Positions 1 through 7,959 of a DNA stretch of 18,587 nucleotides are shown piece by piece; within the stretch, counting starts at the first letter, position 1; every line of letters begins with the position of its first letter. A program made the position numbers and the translations under genes. The notes beneath the pieces were generated by a model, which saw nothing but the letters and a program-made list of their open reading frames with translations, was not told where the DNA came from and ran no database searches. Source of the DNA: JAGKXC01 sp964554385 (lineage in GTDB: Bacteria; Bacteroidota; Bacteroidia; NS11-12g; UBA955); contig CAZKOM010000045.1 of assembly GCA_964554385.1 (NCBI GenBank), positions 1-18,587 on the forward strand. Reading direction: 5' to 3'.

Positions 1-55
1 AACTCGCGACCCCAACCTTGGCAAGGTTGTGCTCTACCAACTGAGCTATTCTCGC
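1..55 (-). tRNA. tRNA-Gly(GCC), 5' portion, cut by window start
   Basis: Read on the minus strand from position 55, the sequence gives an acceptor 5' strand GCGAGAA, the D arm GCTCAGTTGGTAGAGC, and an anticodon loop TTGCCAA whose anticodon GCC (positions 20-22) reads glycine GGC and GGU codons. The window ends near the start of the T arm, so the 3' half is missing. A strong Bacteroidota-type promoter lies about 50 nt upstream. Confidence 0.93.
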
Positions 56-103
56 TTACATGATAATCAAACAATAATCATTGCCTTCCTATCAAACGTG
101 GTG

Positions 104-134
104 CAAAAGTACAAAATAATTACGCTCATGTCAA
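104..134 (-). promoter_or_regulatory. Promoter of tRNA-Gly, Bacteroidota sigma type
   Basis: On the minus strand a -33 TTG (positions 134-132, within CCTTGACA) is followed after exactly 20 nt by TACTTTTG (positions 111-104) and then CAC. This matches the Bacteroidota primary sigma consensus TTG-N19/20-TAnnTTTG very well. Transcription would start near 97-100, giving a leader of about 45 nt before the tRNA. It is the best-formed promoter in the window. Confidence 0.8.
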
Positions 135-161
135 GGCATAATTAAGTTTTTTTTTTCAAAA

Positions 162-527
162 AGGCAGTCCTATAAGCCGGGTTCTGTACCATTTCTGGTC
201 TCTATCATTAATCTGCGACAAGGTTCACACCGTGCCTGTATCGATCTACCCTCCTGGCATGCAATGCATTAGGGCGGGTAACCCTTCAATCCAGGTTTAT
301 TTGATCTTTCAACCCGTAAGGTTTGTCGGACAATGTATCACTACACTGTCAGTGGGCTCTTACCCCGCTTTTTCACCCTTACCTTGAAAACAAGGCGGTA
401 TATTTTCTGTGACACTTTCTGTAACCAGTCTTTTACAAGACTAGCCCCTTCCTGTTAGGAAGTACGGTACCCTTTGTTGCCCGGACTTTCCTACCCAAAT
501 TCATGGATCGATAGAGCGGACTGCCTT
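162..527 (-). ncRNA. rnpB: RNase P RNA, bacterial type A
   Basis: This is the catalytic RNA of RNase P, which removes 5' leaders from tRNA precursors. On the minus strand the 5' end GGCAGTCC (525-518) pairs with the 3' end GGACTGCC (170-163) to form helix P1. Conserved blocks are visible in order: GAAAGTCCGGGC near 490-479, ACAGAAAATATACCGCC near 410-394, and ACAGAACCCGGCTTATA near 188-172, the P4-forming and 3' universally conserved segments. The length of about 365 nt fits a type A RNA. A perfect -7 element sits immediately upstream at 538-531, which places the 5' end near 525-527. The 3' boundary is approximate. Confidence 0.95.
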
Positions 528-530
528 CGT

Positions 531-538
531 CAAAGTTA
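531..538 (-). promoter_or_regulatory. -7 element of the rnpB promoter
   Basis: The minus strand reads TAACTTTG, an exact match to TAnnTTTG, and ends 4-6 nt before the predicted 5' end of RNase P RNA. No clear TTG lies at the -33 spacing, so only the -7 part is well supported. Confidence 0.65.
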
Positions 539-581
539 CAATCAAAAGTTGATTATTATCGTTTAAAACAGCAGGTGTTAT

Positions 582-589
582 TATCTTTG
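582..589 (+). promoter_or_regulatory. -7 element of the gatB promoter
   Basis: The sequence TATCTTTG matches TAnnTTTG and ends 5 nt before the gatB ATG at 595. A start site at the usual distance would fall within a few bases of the ATG, so the gatB mRNA is predicted to be leaderless or nearly so. A TTG at -33 spacing is not evident. Confidence 0.55.
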
Positions 590-594
590 TAGAA

Positions 595-2049
595 ATGAAC
601 CCTGAAAGTAGATACGAAGCCGTTATTGGCTTAGAGATTCACGTGCAGTTACAAACACGTAGCAAAGCATTTAGTTCTGATAGTATTGAATATGGAGCAC
701 TACCCAATACTCAGGTTTCTCCTATCAGTTTAGGACATCCAGGCACCCTACCCCTTCATAATGCTGCAGCCGTTGAAAAGGCTATCATGATTGGTTTAGC
801 ATTGAATTGTGAAATAACCAGGTATAATCGTTATGCAAGAAAAAATTATTTTTATGCTGACTTACCAAAAGGTTATCAAATTACACAGTTTGACACCCCA
901 TTATGTGTTGGCGGAACAGTAGATATTAAGCTTTCGAATGGAATTGAAAAATCTGTTCGATTAACTCGAATTCATATGGAGGAAGACACGGGAAAAAGCA
1001 TGCACGACCAAGATTTATACGACACCTTGGTTGATTATAATCGCGCAGGCACAGCATTAATTGAAATTGTAAGTGAACCAGATATTAGAACAGGTGAAGA
1101 GGCCTATGCATTTGTTTCCGAAATAAGAAGATTGGTTCGATATTTAGATATATGTGATGGTAACATGGAAGAAGGAAGTCTTCGATGTGATGCCAACGTG
1201 TCCATTCGTTTAAAAGGATCTACAGCATTTGGAACCAAAGTGGAAGTAAAAAACATGAACTCCATTTCAAATGTAAAGAGAGCCATTGACTTTGAAATTC
1301 ATAGACAAGCAGAAATATTGGATAATGGGGGTACCGTTGTAGGAGAAACACGGGGATTCAATGGATTAGCTGGTACTACATTTAGTCTGCGTAAGAAAGA
1401 AGGTGTAACGGATTATCGATATTTCCCTGAACCCGATTTACCACCGACTATAATTACTGATGATATTTTAAATTCTGTTAGGGAATCGATGCCTGAACTA
1501 CCAAGATCCATGTATTCACGTTTTACGAGTGAGTATGGCTTATCCGATTATGACGCATCGGTTCTTATTGATGATAAACACAGCGCTCAATTTTTCGAAA
1601 AAATAGTAACCGCTACTCCGAAATATAAGCAAGCGGCCAACTGGGTTACCGGACCAATTCGTGGGTACCTAAATGAAAATGCCCTAGGAATAGAAGACTT
1701 TTCTCTTACTGCAAATCAAATTGCCGAAATATTGTTATTAATAGAAAATGGCATAATAAATCATACGTCGGCTACGCAACAACTTTTCCCTAAATTAATC
1801 CAATCGCCAGAGAAAAATCCACGCGACTTGGTTGAAGAGTTAGGACTAACTACCGTTAAAGACACTCATTTAATTGAGGATTTAATTCGGGAAGTCCTAA
1901 GTAATTACCCAGAAAAAGTTCAGGAGTATAAAAATGGGAAAGTGGGATTAATTGGTTTGTTTGTGGGTGAAGTAATGAAAAAATCGCAAGGTAAAGCAGA
2001 TCCAAAATCAACCAATGAATTAGTTCGTAAAATATTGGATGAAGCTTAA
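595..2049 (+). CDS. gatB: Asp-tRNA(Asn)/Glu-tRNA(Gln) amidotransferase subunit B
   Basis: GatB is the tRNA-binding and kinase subunit of the GatCAB complex in the cytoplasm. The complex converts misacylated Glu-tRNA(Gln), and Asp-tRNA(Asn) where present, to the amidated forms. The 484-residue length is normal. Family motifs read clearly: YEAVIGLEIHVQL near residue 8, RKNYFYADLPKGYQITQFD near 83, HMEEDTGKSMHD near 126, MEEGSLRCDANVS near 192, and DYRYFPEPDLPP near 273. The C-terminal YqeY-like tail domain ends with a GLFVGEVMKKSQGKADP-type motif. The ATG at 595 lies just after a -7 element, and there is no Shine-Dalgarno sequence. The zinc-binding cysteines of some GatB proteins are absent, as in Bacillus-type GatB. 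gatA and gatC are not in this window. The next gene starts 10 nt downstream and may be cotranscribed. Confidence 0.97.
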   Translation: MNPESRYEAVIGLEIHVQLQTRSKAFSSDSIEYGALPNTQVSPISLGHPGTLPLHNAAAVEKAIMIGLALNCEITRYNRYARKNYFYADLPKGYQITQFDTPLCVGGTVDIKLSNGIEKSVRLTRIHMEEDTGKSMHDQDLYDTLVDYNRAGTALIEIVSEPDIRTGEEAYAFVSEIRRLVRYLDICDGNMEEGSLRCDANVSIRLKGSTAFGTKVEVKNMNSISNVKRAIDFEIHRQAEILDNGGTVVGETRGFNGLAGTTFSLRKKEGVTDYRYFPEPDLPPTIITDDILNSVRESMPELPRSMYSRFTSEYGLSDYDASVLIDDKHSAQFFEKIVTATPKYKQAANWVTGPIRGYLNENALGIEDFSLTANQIAEILLLIENGIINHTSATQQLFPKLIQSPEKNPRDLVEELGLTTVKDTHLIEDLIREVLSNYPEKVQEYKNGKVGLIGLFVGEVMKKSQGKADPKSTNELVRKILDEA

Positions 2050-2059
2050 TTAACATCGG

Positions 2060-3901
2060 TTGCTTCTTCGATTAGCCATATTACTGTTCTGTTGTGGAAT
2101 TCTATCTGGGAATTCTATTTTCGGACAAGGGAATCGATATCATTTTATTGATTCTAATTCATCTGTATTTCAATACCAGGGTTCTTTCGCAGTCAATTCG
2201 CTATATCAACAATGGCAAAACCGATTTACTCAAAAATTTGTGGTTGTTGAAATAGGATCGGAAGAAGTAATAAAACAACAATTATTTAACCTACCTTGGT
2301 TGCAGCAATTACAAATTTCACCGGGAATTTTTTTCCCATCAACATTTATTGGGAGCAATCATCCAACTGTTTTTCCTAATACGCATACTGGAAATTGGAT
2401 TTATGGTACTACTGCTGAAAATTACCCAATTGTAAAACCCGGGTTATGCGGTTATGTTGCAAAAACGGATGATGCTACCAATGCGTCGATAACCATTGAA
2501 ATTCCAGAGATAGTAAGAAAATCAACCAATAAATTACGTGTTTATTGTGAACGCAATGAAACCTCTTTCGACATTCAGGTTATCACCTCCTTAGGGCAAA
2601 AAAAGCTAATTCCTATTTACCAAAACAAAACAGATCAATTATCTCCATTTGTTGAATTTACATTTCCTTTCGGCCAAGAATGGATAAAGATTCAAACGGT
2701 AAAATCTCAAGGGAGACAAAAGAGTTTTACACTGCATGGGATTTCATTAGAACACTCAGATTTTGCGGTTTGGCATGCCGTTGGAATTAGGGGAGTTTCA
2801 CTTCAACGATTACAATCAATTGAAGGGCACTATTTTCAATTGCAAAAATTGAATCCAAATTTGATTTTTTTCGATGGGCTTCAACAAGATATTTTTAGAA
2901 ACAAATCGGTAAGCGATATTCTAGCAAATTTAAGAGGTTATCAACAAAGCATTAAACGATATCTACCCAAAACGAGTTTTGTATTATGTATTCCTCAAGA
3001 AATCAATAGAAATCAAAATCCAATTTCAACGTCAGCTGAATTTGCAAATACCATAAGAACAGAAATTAACAACAATAGCTTGGTTGATTGGATTATTTGG
3101 GATTGGCACAGAACCGCTGGTGGTGTAAATTCTTCCTATTATTGGCTTGATTCTGGCTTATTAAAATCCAATAGTTTCCAATTAACCGAAAATGGCATGA
3201 AAATTAAAAGTTATTATTTGACGAATGCCACACAGGTTTTACTTACTAAAATACCACCTAAAACTAGAATATTACCTGCGATAGATAGTTCTAAACAATT
3301 GAAAAAACCGTTTAAAGACACAATAGTTTTAAAACCAATATATAAAGAAACTTGGACGTACCACATCGTAAAATACGGAGAAACAGCGTATCGAATTTCA
3401 GCCAAATATTCTATTTCCCCTAACGATTTAAAGCAATGGAATAATCTTCGTGGTTATTATATTTATCCCGGACAAAAATTAAAAGTTGGAAAAGTTACCG
3501 AGGTTTTTCAACCCATCCTTCAAATAGACAACACGAAAACGAAGGATAGTTCTGTAAATAATAAAATTAGAACCACTGAAAAATCGAATAATTCTATTTC
3601 AGCTCCAGTTACTCATGAAACAAATAAATCTGTTATAATAAATCCTGTTTTCCCGAAGGAAAATATAGGAACTGTAACAAACAAAGAAGCTGAATCCCCC
3701 ATAGAAACCAATAATTCTAAAACTAATCCTGCTTCTCCAAACTTGTCGGCTCAATCGAATCCAAAATATCACAAAGTTCAATCCAGTGAAACGTTATACT
3801 CCATTTCTCAGAAGTACGGTGTTAGCGTAGATCAGATAAAACGACTTAATCGATTACCCAACAACAACATTGCCGTTGGTAGACTTTTAAGAATTTGGTA
3901 A
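2060..3901 (+). CDS. Secreted protein: degenerate SGNH-hydrolase-like region plus two LysM domains
   Basis: This 613-residue protein probably acts in the periplasm at peptidoglycan. Residues 1-23 form a signal peptide (hydrophobic core LAILLFCCGILSG). Two LysM repeats, which bind N-acetylglucosamine polymers, are clear: about 432-477 (YHIVKYGETAYRISAKY) and 569-613 (YHKVQSSETLYSISQKYGVS), joined by a Ser/Asn/Thr-rich linker of roughly 90 residues. Residues 25-390 resemble, from memory of the family, Bacteroidota SGNH/GDSL esterases with an inserted jelly-roll domain: IDSN (30-33) sits at the GDSH position, with the segments FFDGLQQD and WDWHRTAGG further on. The expected C-terminal DxxH dyad reads N371-x-x-Q374, which suggests a non-catalytic scaffold. 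The start is TTG at 2060, the only canonical alternative start after the in-frame stop at 2051 that keeps the signal peptide. It lies 10 nt after gatB and only 4 nt from the convergent next gene. LysM is certain; the SGNH assignment is inference. Confidence 0.85.
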   Translation: MLLRLAILLFCCGILSGNSIFGQGNRYHFIDSNSSVFQYQGSFAVNSLYQQWQNRFTQKFVVVEIGSEEVIKQQLFNLPWLQQLQISPGIFFPSTFIGSNHPTVFPNTHTGNWIYGTTAENYPIVKPGLCGYVAKTDDATNASITIEIPEIVRKSTNKLRVYCERNETSFDIQVITSLGQKKLIPIYQNKTDQLSPFVEFTFPFGQEWIKIQTVKSQGRQKSFTLHGISLEHSDFAVWHAVGIRGVSLQRLQSIEGHYFQLQKLNPNLIFFDGLQQDIFRNKSVSDILANLRGYQQSIKRYLPKTSFVLCIPQEINRNQNPISTSAEFANTIRTEINNNSLVDWIIWDWHRTAGGVNSSYYWLDSGLLKSNSFQLTENGMKIKSYYLTNATQVLLTKIPPKTRILPAIDSSKQLKKPFKDTIVLKPIYKETWTYHIVKYGETAYRISAKYSISPNDLKQWNNLRGYYIYPGQKLKVGKVTEVFQPILQIDNTKTKDSSVNNKIRTTEKSNNSISAPVTHETNKSVIINPVFPKENIGTVTNKEAESPIETNNSKTNPASPNLSAQSNPKYHKVQSSETLYSISQKYGVSVDQIKRLNRLPNNNIAVGRLLRIW

Positions 3902-3905
3902 ATTA

Positions 3906-4661
3906 TTAGGCTTTCCCGGTTGCTTTGTACGCAATGTACCCTATCCATTCATGGATAATAGCATCCCATTTTGAAATATTTCCAGCCGATGGGATTAACA
4001 GCGCATCCCAAGAATATTTTCGATCTAAATGAGATTGAAAATTAACAGGATAAGGAATAAAATTGACACCCGCCTTTTTAAAACAAGCCATACTTCTTCG
4101 CATATGTCCTGCAGATGTTACCAATAGTACTTCCTCTGTTATTCCCAAACTATCCAAAATCTTCTTGGTTTCAACAGCATTTTCCCATGTATTCCTTGAT
4201 TTATCGTCAATTAATATCTGAGAATCAGCAATTCCAAACTCCAAAGCAAATTGCTTGGCTGTGGAACTTTCAAAATAATCTCTTTTAAAAACATTCCCGG
4301 AACCCCCAGTAAGTACTAATCTGTTTGTTTTACCAGCGCTTAACATCTGTAACGGAAACACAAAGCGTTCAGCAGCTTCATTAAAACCCATTCTTTGCCT
4401 TCCCCGATCAAATGATGTATACCCACCCAATACTACGACCGTTTTTGTGGGTTTGGCATTGCTTGGTGAAATTTCCCAAGCAATTAAAATCTCATTTAAT
4501 AGAACATGATTTCCAAAAACCAAAATAAGTACCAAGGAAATTATCCTAAAACGTAGAGAGAATCTCGAAATCTTCGGTAAGAAGGATAAAACGAAAAACA
4601 AAAAAATATAAAAGAATGGCTTCAATAAAAATGAAACCAATTTTGATAGTACGAAGAACAT
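3906..4661 (-). CDS. DUF218 (YdcF/SanA/ElyC-like) membrane protein
   Basis: A 251-residue protein with two N-terminal membrane segments (about residues 4-28 and 38-58) followed by a DUF218 domain (about 70-240). Domain order and size match E. coli ElyC (about 259 residues), which affects envelope and lipid-carrier biogenesis; the biochemical activity of the family is poorly defined. Family motifs are visible: VVVLGGYTSFD near 74, LVLTGGSG near 117, the sequence DDKSRNTWENA near 152, and LLVTSAGHMRRSMACFKKAG near 178. Active residues in the family fold are thought to sit around the GG, E and SxH positions, all present here. The gene is convergent with the LysM gene (4-nt gap, no terminator hairpin seen) and divergent from the outer-membrane gene at 4798. 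Its own promoter is unclear: a TTTG about 30 nt upstream lacks a correctly spaced TA. Confidence 0.85.
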   Translation of the reverse strand: MFFVLSKLVSFLLKPFFYIFLFFVLSFLPKISRFSLRFRIISLVLILVFGNHVLLNEILIAWEISPSNAKPTKTVVVLGGYTSFDRGRQRMGFNEAAERFVFPLQMLSAGKTNRLVLTGGSGNVFKRDYFESSTAKQFALEFGIADSQILIDDKSRNTWENAVETKKILDSLGITEEVLLVTSAGHMRRSMACFKKAGVNFIPYPVNFQSHLDRKYSWDALLIPSAGNISKWDAIIHEWIGYIAYKATGKA

Positions 4662-4724
4662 AAATAAATGAATTGTATTCGAAGTTAACCAAATTTTTAC
4701 TTGAGAATAATATCCTTTACGGAA

Positions 4725-4743
4725 TTAAACGCTTATTTAAACG
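4725..4743 (+). repeat. Two direct TTAAACG repeats upstream of the outer-membrane gene
   Basis: TTAAACG occurs at 4725-4731 and again at 4737-4743, 12 bp start to start, so on roughly the same helix face. The pair lies about 40 nt upstream of the -7 element for the gene at 4798, where an activator or repressor could bind. In an AT-rich gap this may be chance. Confidence 0.2.
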
Positions 4744-4780
4744 AATACGTCTAAATGAAGACTCGGTTCACATAAAAATA

Positions 4781-4790
4781 TAGACCTTTG
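4781..4790 (+). promoter_or_regulatory. Probable -7 element for the outer-membrane gene at 4798
   Basis: TAGACCTTTG followed by CAC resembles TAnnTTTGCA with two extra bases between TA and TTTG. The trailing TTTGCAC is shared with the tRNA-Gly and tRNA-Lys promoters. It ends 7 nt before the ATG, implying a very short or absent leader. Confidence 0.4.
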
Positions 4791-4797
4791 CACTTTT

Positions 4798-7700
4798 ATG
4801 TTTTTCTCTAAAAAATTCAACTATTCTAAAACGGCAATACTGCTATTGTTTATTTTCAATTTCATAAACAATACAAAAGCCCAGGCTTTTCAAGGTGCCC
4901 CTGTGAATTTCTCAGTTACTATCCCCGTTTATTTAGAAAGTATTACCCCTAATATAGAAAAAATAACCATTGTAAATCCTAAAGATATTTCCGCTTCAAT
5001 AAACCCGGCATTATTTACTGCAGCTGATTCTTCAAATCATTGGCAATTAATTACCATTTCAGGTTCTGAAATTAAAAATCTGAGTAAAAACAACGATACA
5101 GTTCAATTAAAGTGGGATGTAACTCGTGATTTCCTCATTGGTGGTAACCCATCCGTTGTTGATTTACGATCTGCCATGCGTTCGGGAGATACGAAATTGT
5201 TTATACGAGCCATGGAAATCACTGGTTCCAACTTTTCAACCTTCAGGGGATTGGTGACACTGAATCCAATATTCCAGAGGTCCGAGGAAGGCATGAGAAT
5301 TAGCATTAATCTCAAGACTATTGAACTTCAACCCATAGCTACTCAAATGTCCGCAGTTGAAATACGTACACAGGCCTTTAAAATTAAAGGGGATACTACA
5401 GAAATGGACGCCACTAAATTCAAGACAAACCCGGATGCAACTGCAGAAGATTTGGTTTCTAAAATGCCAGGGATTAGTTCAAGTGGAGGTCAAGTTCAAG
5501 CTCAGGGAGAACAAGTTAAAAAAGTATTAGTTGATGGAAAACCGTTTTTTGGAGAAGATCCAAATGCCGCATTGAAAAATTTACCCGCCGAAGTCATATC
5601 GAAAATACAAGTATTTGATGGCAAAAGTGATCAATCACAATTCACTGGAATTGATGATGGCAACACATCTAAGACTATTAATATTATTACAAAATCCCAA
5701 TTTAAAAACGGAAAATTCGGCAGATTTTTCGGAGGTATAGGAAATAACTTAGGTGGTACTGGTGATGTCACCAAGTACAAATCTGGTTTAACGTACAATG
5801 CATTTAAGCAATCACGCCGATTAACATTATTATATCAATCGAATAATATCAATGAACAGAATTTCTCATTTGAAGATATTGTTGGTGCCATGGGTGGAGG
5901 CGGTAGAGGCGGTATGCGCGGAGGTATGGGGGGCATGATGGGTGGCAGAATGATGGGGGGTAGTGATTTTTTTGTTGGCAATCAACAAGGAATAAATACA
6001 ACCACAGCCTTTGGGATTAACTACTCTAATTTTTGGGGTCCAAAAGAACGATGGGAATTTAGTGGAAGCTACTTTGCGAATTTCACAAACAACAACAATG
6101 AAAGTTACACTTTTCGACAGTATATAACAGGTCAAAATTATGGTATGTTGTATGAAGAAAACAATCCAACTGTTTCAAAAAACACCAATCATCGTTTTAA
6201 TGCTCGAATTACCTGGAATCCAGATTCAAGTAACAGAGTTTTAATTACACCTAGAATTACAATTCAAGATAATAACAAACAGACTCCTATCCTATCTACT
6301 ACCCGATCCGGTGAAGCAAATGATTTACTCTCAAACCTATCTAATTCAACCAATACAAAAAACTTGGGGATTAATGGTAGCATTGGTTTAAACTATCGAC
6401 ATTCATTTGCTAAAAAAGGTAGAACCATTGCTTTCAATGCAAATCCCAGTATAAACAAGCAGACAGGCAATACTTTAATGAATAGCATTAACACTAGGTA
6501 TTTACCAATAATTGATATTGTAAGATTTGATCAAAATACGGATAACAATAGGCTGAATAGCAGCTTTTCAAGTTCAATTACCTTTACGGAGGCGCTTGAT
6601 AGCAACAATAGCATTGCCTTAACCTATCAAAATAACTTTAATGAGAATAATAACGATCGACTTACCTATTTACAAGACATTCTAACTTCAGGTCTATATA
6701 ACGTATTAGATACAGCACTATCTAGCAGATTTGTTAATGGCTATTCTAGCCACAGAGCAGGCTTTGACCATGTTTTTCAAAACTATAAATTTACTATTAC
6801 TACTGGAATTAGAGGTCAAATAGCACAACTTGACGGCAATCAGCAATTCCCTTTCAATTCCCCGATAAACAGAACATTCACTTCTTTATTGCCATCGATT
6901 CAAGGCACATATAAATTGGGATTAAAGAAAAACATTAGATTCAATTACAACACTTCCAACAATGCTCCTTCAATTGATCAATTACAACCGGTTTTAAATA
7001 ATACGAATCCATTGCAATTGAGTATTGGAAACACATCGTTAAAACAAGACTTTAATCACTCGTTGTTTGTTCGATATTTTTCTGTAAAACCAGAAAAAAA
7101 TAGAAATTTCTTTGCCTTAGTTAGTGGAAGTTTAACCAATAATTACCTAAGCTATAAGACCATTTTTAGTGGCCGAGGAGATAATAAAATTGCATTAAAT
7201 GAAGGTGCAAATGGCCCAATGGATAGTGTGTTCTTGGTACCGGGCGGACAATTATCTATACCCGTAAATATAAACGGATTTTACTCCATAAGGACATTTA
7301 TTTCTTGGGGAAGAAGTTTTAATAAAATCAATTTCAATACAAATTTAGGCGCTACATTAAGCAGTACTCCTAGTTTAATTCAATATGGAAATGGTGAGAC
7401 ATTATTAAATACTGCCATTAATCCGGTTTATACTGTTGGATTGGTTTTGTCTAGTAATTTATCGGAAAAACTAGATTTCACAATTAGCAGTAATTCTAGT
7501 TATAGCCAAGTATCCAATTCATTGCAAGCCGGTTTAGACCAAACATATATAAATCAAAGTAGTAGATTATCATTCAATTATATGCCAACCAAGCAACTGG
7601 TTATAAATACAGATGTAACACATCAATTATACACTGGATTTTCGAATGGATTTAACCAGCAATTTTTGTTGTGGAATGCAGGATTGGGGTATAAATTCTT

Positions 7701-7959
7701 AAAGAAAAATGCCGGTGAATTGCGGTTATCCACTTATGATATTCTGAATCAAAACAGAGCAATTCAGCGTAATGTAACACAAACCTATTTTGAAGATGTG
7801 AGAACAACCGTACTTACGCGTTTTATTATGCTTACATTCACTTACAAGTTAAGTCAATTTGGTGGAAACAAACCAGGACAGACACCGGGTAATCCAACCG
7901 GTTTCCCCATGCCTCCTGGTGGAATGCCATTTAATCCGCACGGAATGCCTGGTAGATAA
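4798..7959 (+). CDS. Outer-membrane beta-barrel (TonB-receptor-like) protein with Gly/Met-rich loop
   Basis: A 1053-residue protein predicted in the outer membrane. Residues 1-30 form a signal peptide ending KAQA. Residues 31-190 form an N-terminal beta-rich domain that does not show the carboxypeptidase-regulatory-like pattern usual before such plugs; I do not recognise it. A plug-like domain follows at about 208-300, with EDLVSKMPGISSSGG, KKVLVDGKPFFGEDPNAAL and GKSDQSQFTGIDDGN. The rest is a barrel rich in alternating polar and aromatic residues, of the OMP_b-brl_3 type. A Gly/Met-rich insert (363-388) contains eight Met and only Gly, Met, Arg and one Ala. After the last likely strand (LTFTYKLSQF, ending at 1021) comes a 32-residue Pro/Gly/Met tail, so the protein lacks the usual C-terminal aromatic residue. 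The substrate is unknown and no partner gene is adjacent. The ATG at 4798 is set by the signal peptide and the -7 element. Confidence 0.85.
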   Translation: MFFSKKFNYSKTAILLLFIFNFINNTKAQAFQGAPVNFSVTIPVYLESITPNIEKITIVNPKDISASINPALFTAADSSNHWQLITISGSEIKNLSKNNDTVQLKWDVTRDFLIGGNPSVVDLRSAMRSGDTKLFIRAMEITGSNFSTFRGLVTLNPIFQRSEEGMRISINLKTIELQPIATQMSAVEIRTQAFKIKGDTTEMDATKFKTNPDATAEDLVSKMPGISSSGGQVQAQGEQVKKVLVDGKPFFGEDPNAALKNLPAEVISKIQVFDGKSDQSQFTGIDDGNTSKTINIITKSQFKNGKFGRFFGGIGNNLGGTGDVTKYKSGLTYNAFKQSRRLTLLYQSNNINEQNFSFEDIVGAMGGGGRGGMRGGMGGMMGGRMMGGSDFFVGNQQGINTTTAFGINYSNFWGPKERWEFSGSYFANFTNNNNESYTFRQYITGQNYGMLYEENNPTVSKNTNHRFNARITWNPDSSNRVLITPRITIQDNNKQTPILSTTRSGEANDLLSNLSNSTNTKNLGINGSIGLNYRHSFAKKGRTIAFNANPSINKQTGNTLMNSINTRYLPIIDIVRFDQNTDNNRLNSSFSSSITFTEALDSNNSIALTYQNNFNENNNDRLTYLQDILTSGLYNVLDTALSSRFVNGYSSHRAGFDHVFQNYKFTITTGIRGQIAQLDGNQQFPFNSPINRTFTSLLPSIQGTYKLGLKKNIRFNYNTSNNAPSIDQLQPVLNNTNPLQLSIGNTSLKQDFNHSLFVRYFSVKPEKNRNFFALVSGSLTNNYLSYKTIFSGRGDNKIALNEGANGPMDSVFLVPGGQLSIPVNINGFYSIRTFISWGRSFNKINFNTNLGATLSSTPSLIQYGNGETLLNTAINPVYTVGLVLSSNLSEKLDFTISSNSSYSQVSNSLQAGLDQTYINQSSRLSFNYMPTKQLVINTDVTHQLYTGFSNGFNQQFLLWNAGLGYKFLKKNAGELRLSTYDILNQNRAIQRNVTQTYFEDVRTTVLTRFIMLTFTYKLSQFGGNKPGQTPGNPTGFPMPPGGMPFNPHGMPGR

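Noticed and set aside
147..156. Run of T on the plus strand beside the rnpB 3' end, considered as a terminator tract
   Set aside because: rnpB is on the minus strand, where this run is A, so it cannot be the U-tract of an rnpB terminator. No plus-strand transcript is evident there.
595..800. Loss of zinc-binding cysteines in GatB as a sign of a defective protein
   Set aside because: GatB proteins of the Bacillus type also lack these cysteines, and all other conserved blocks are intact.
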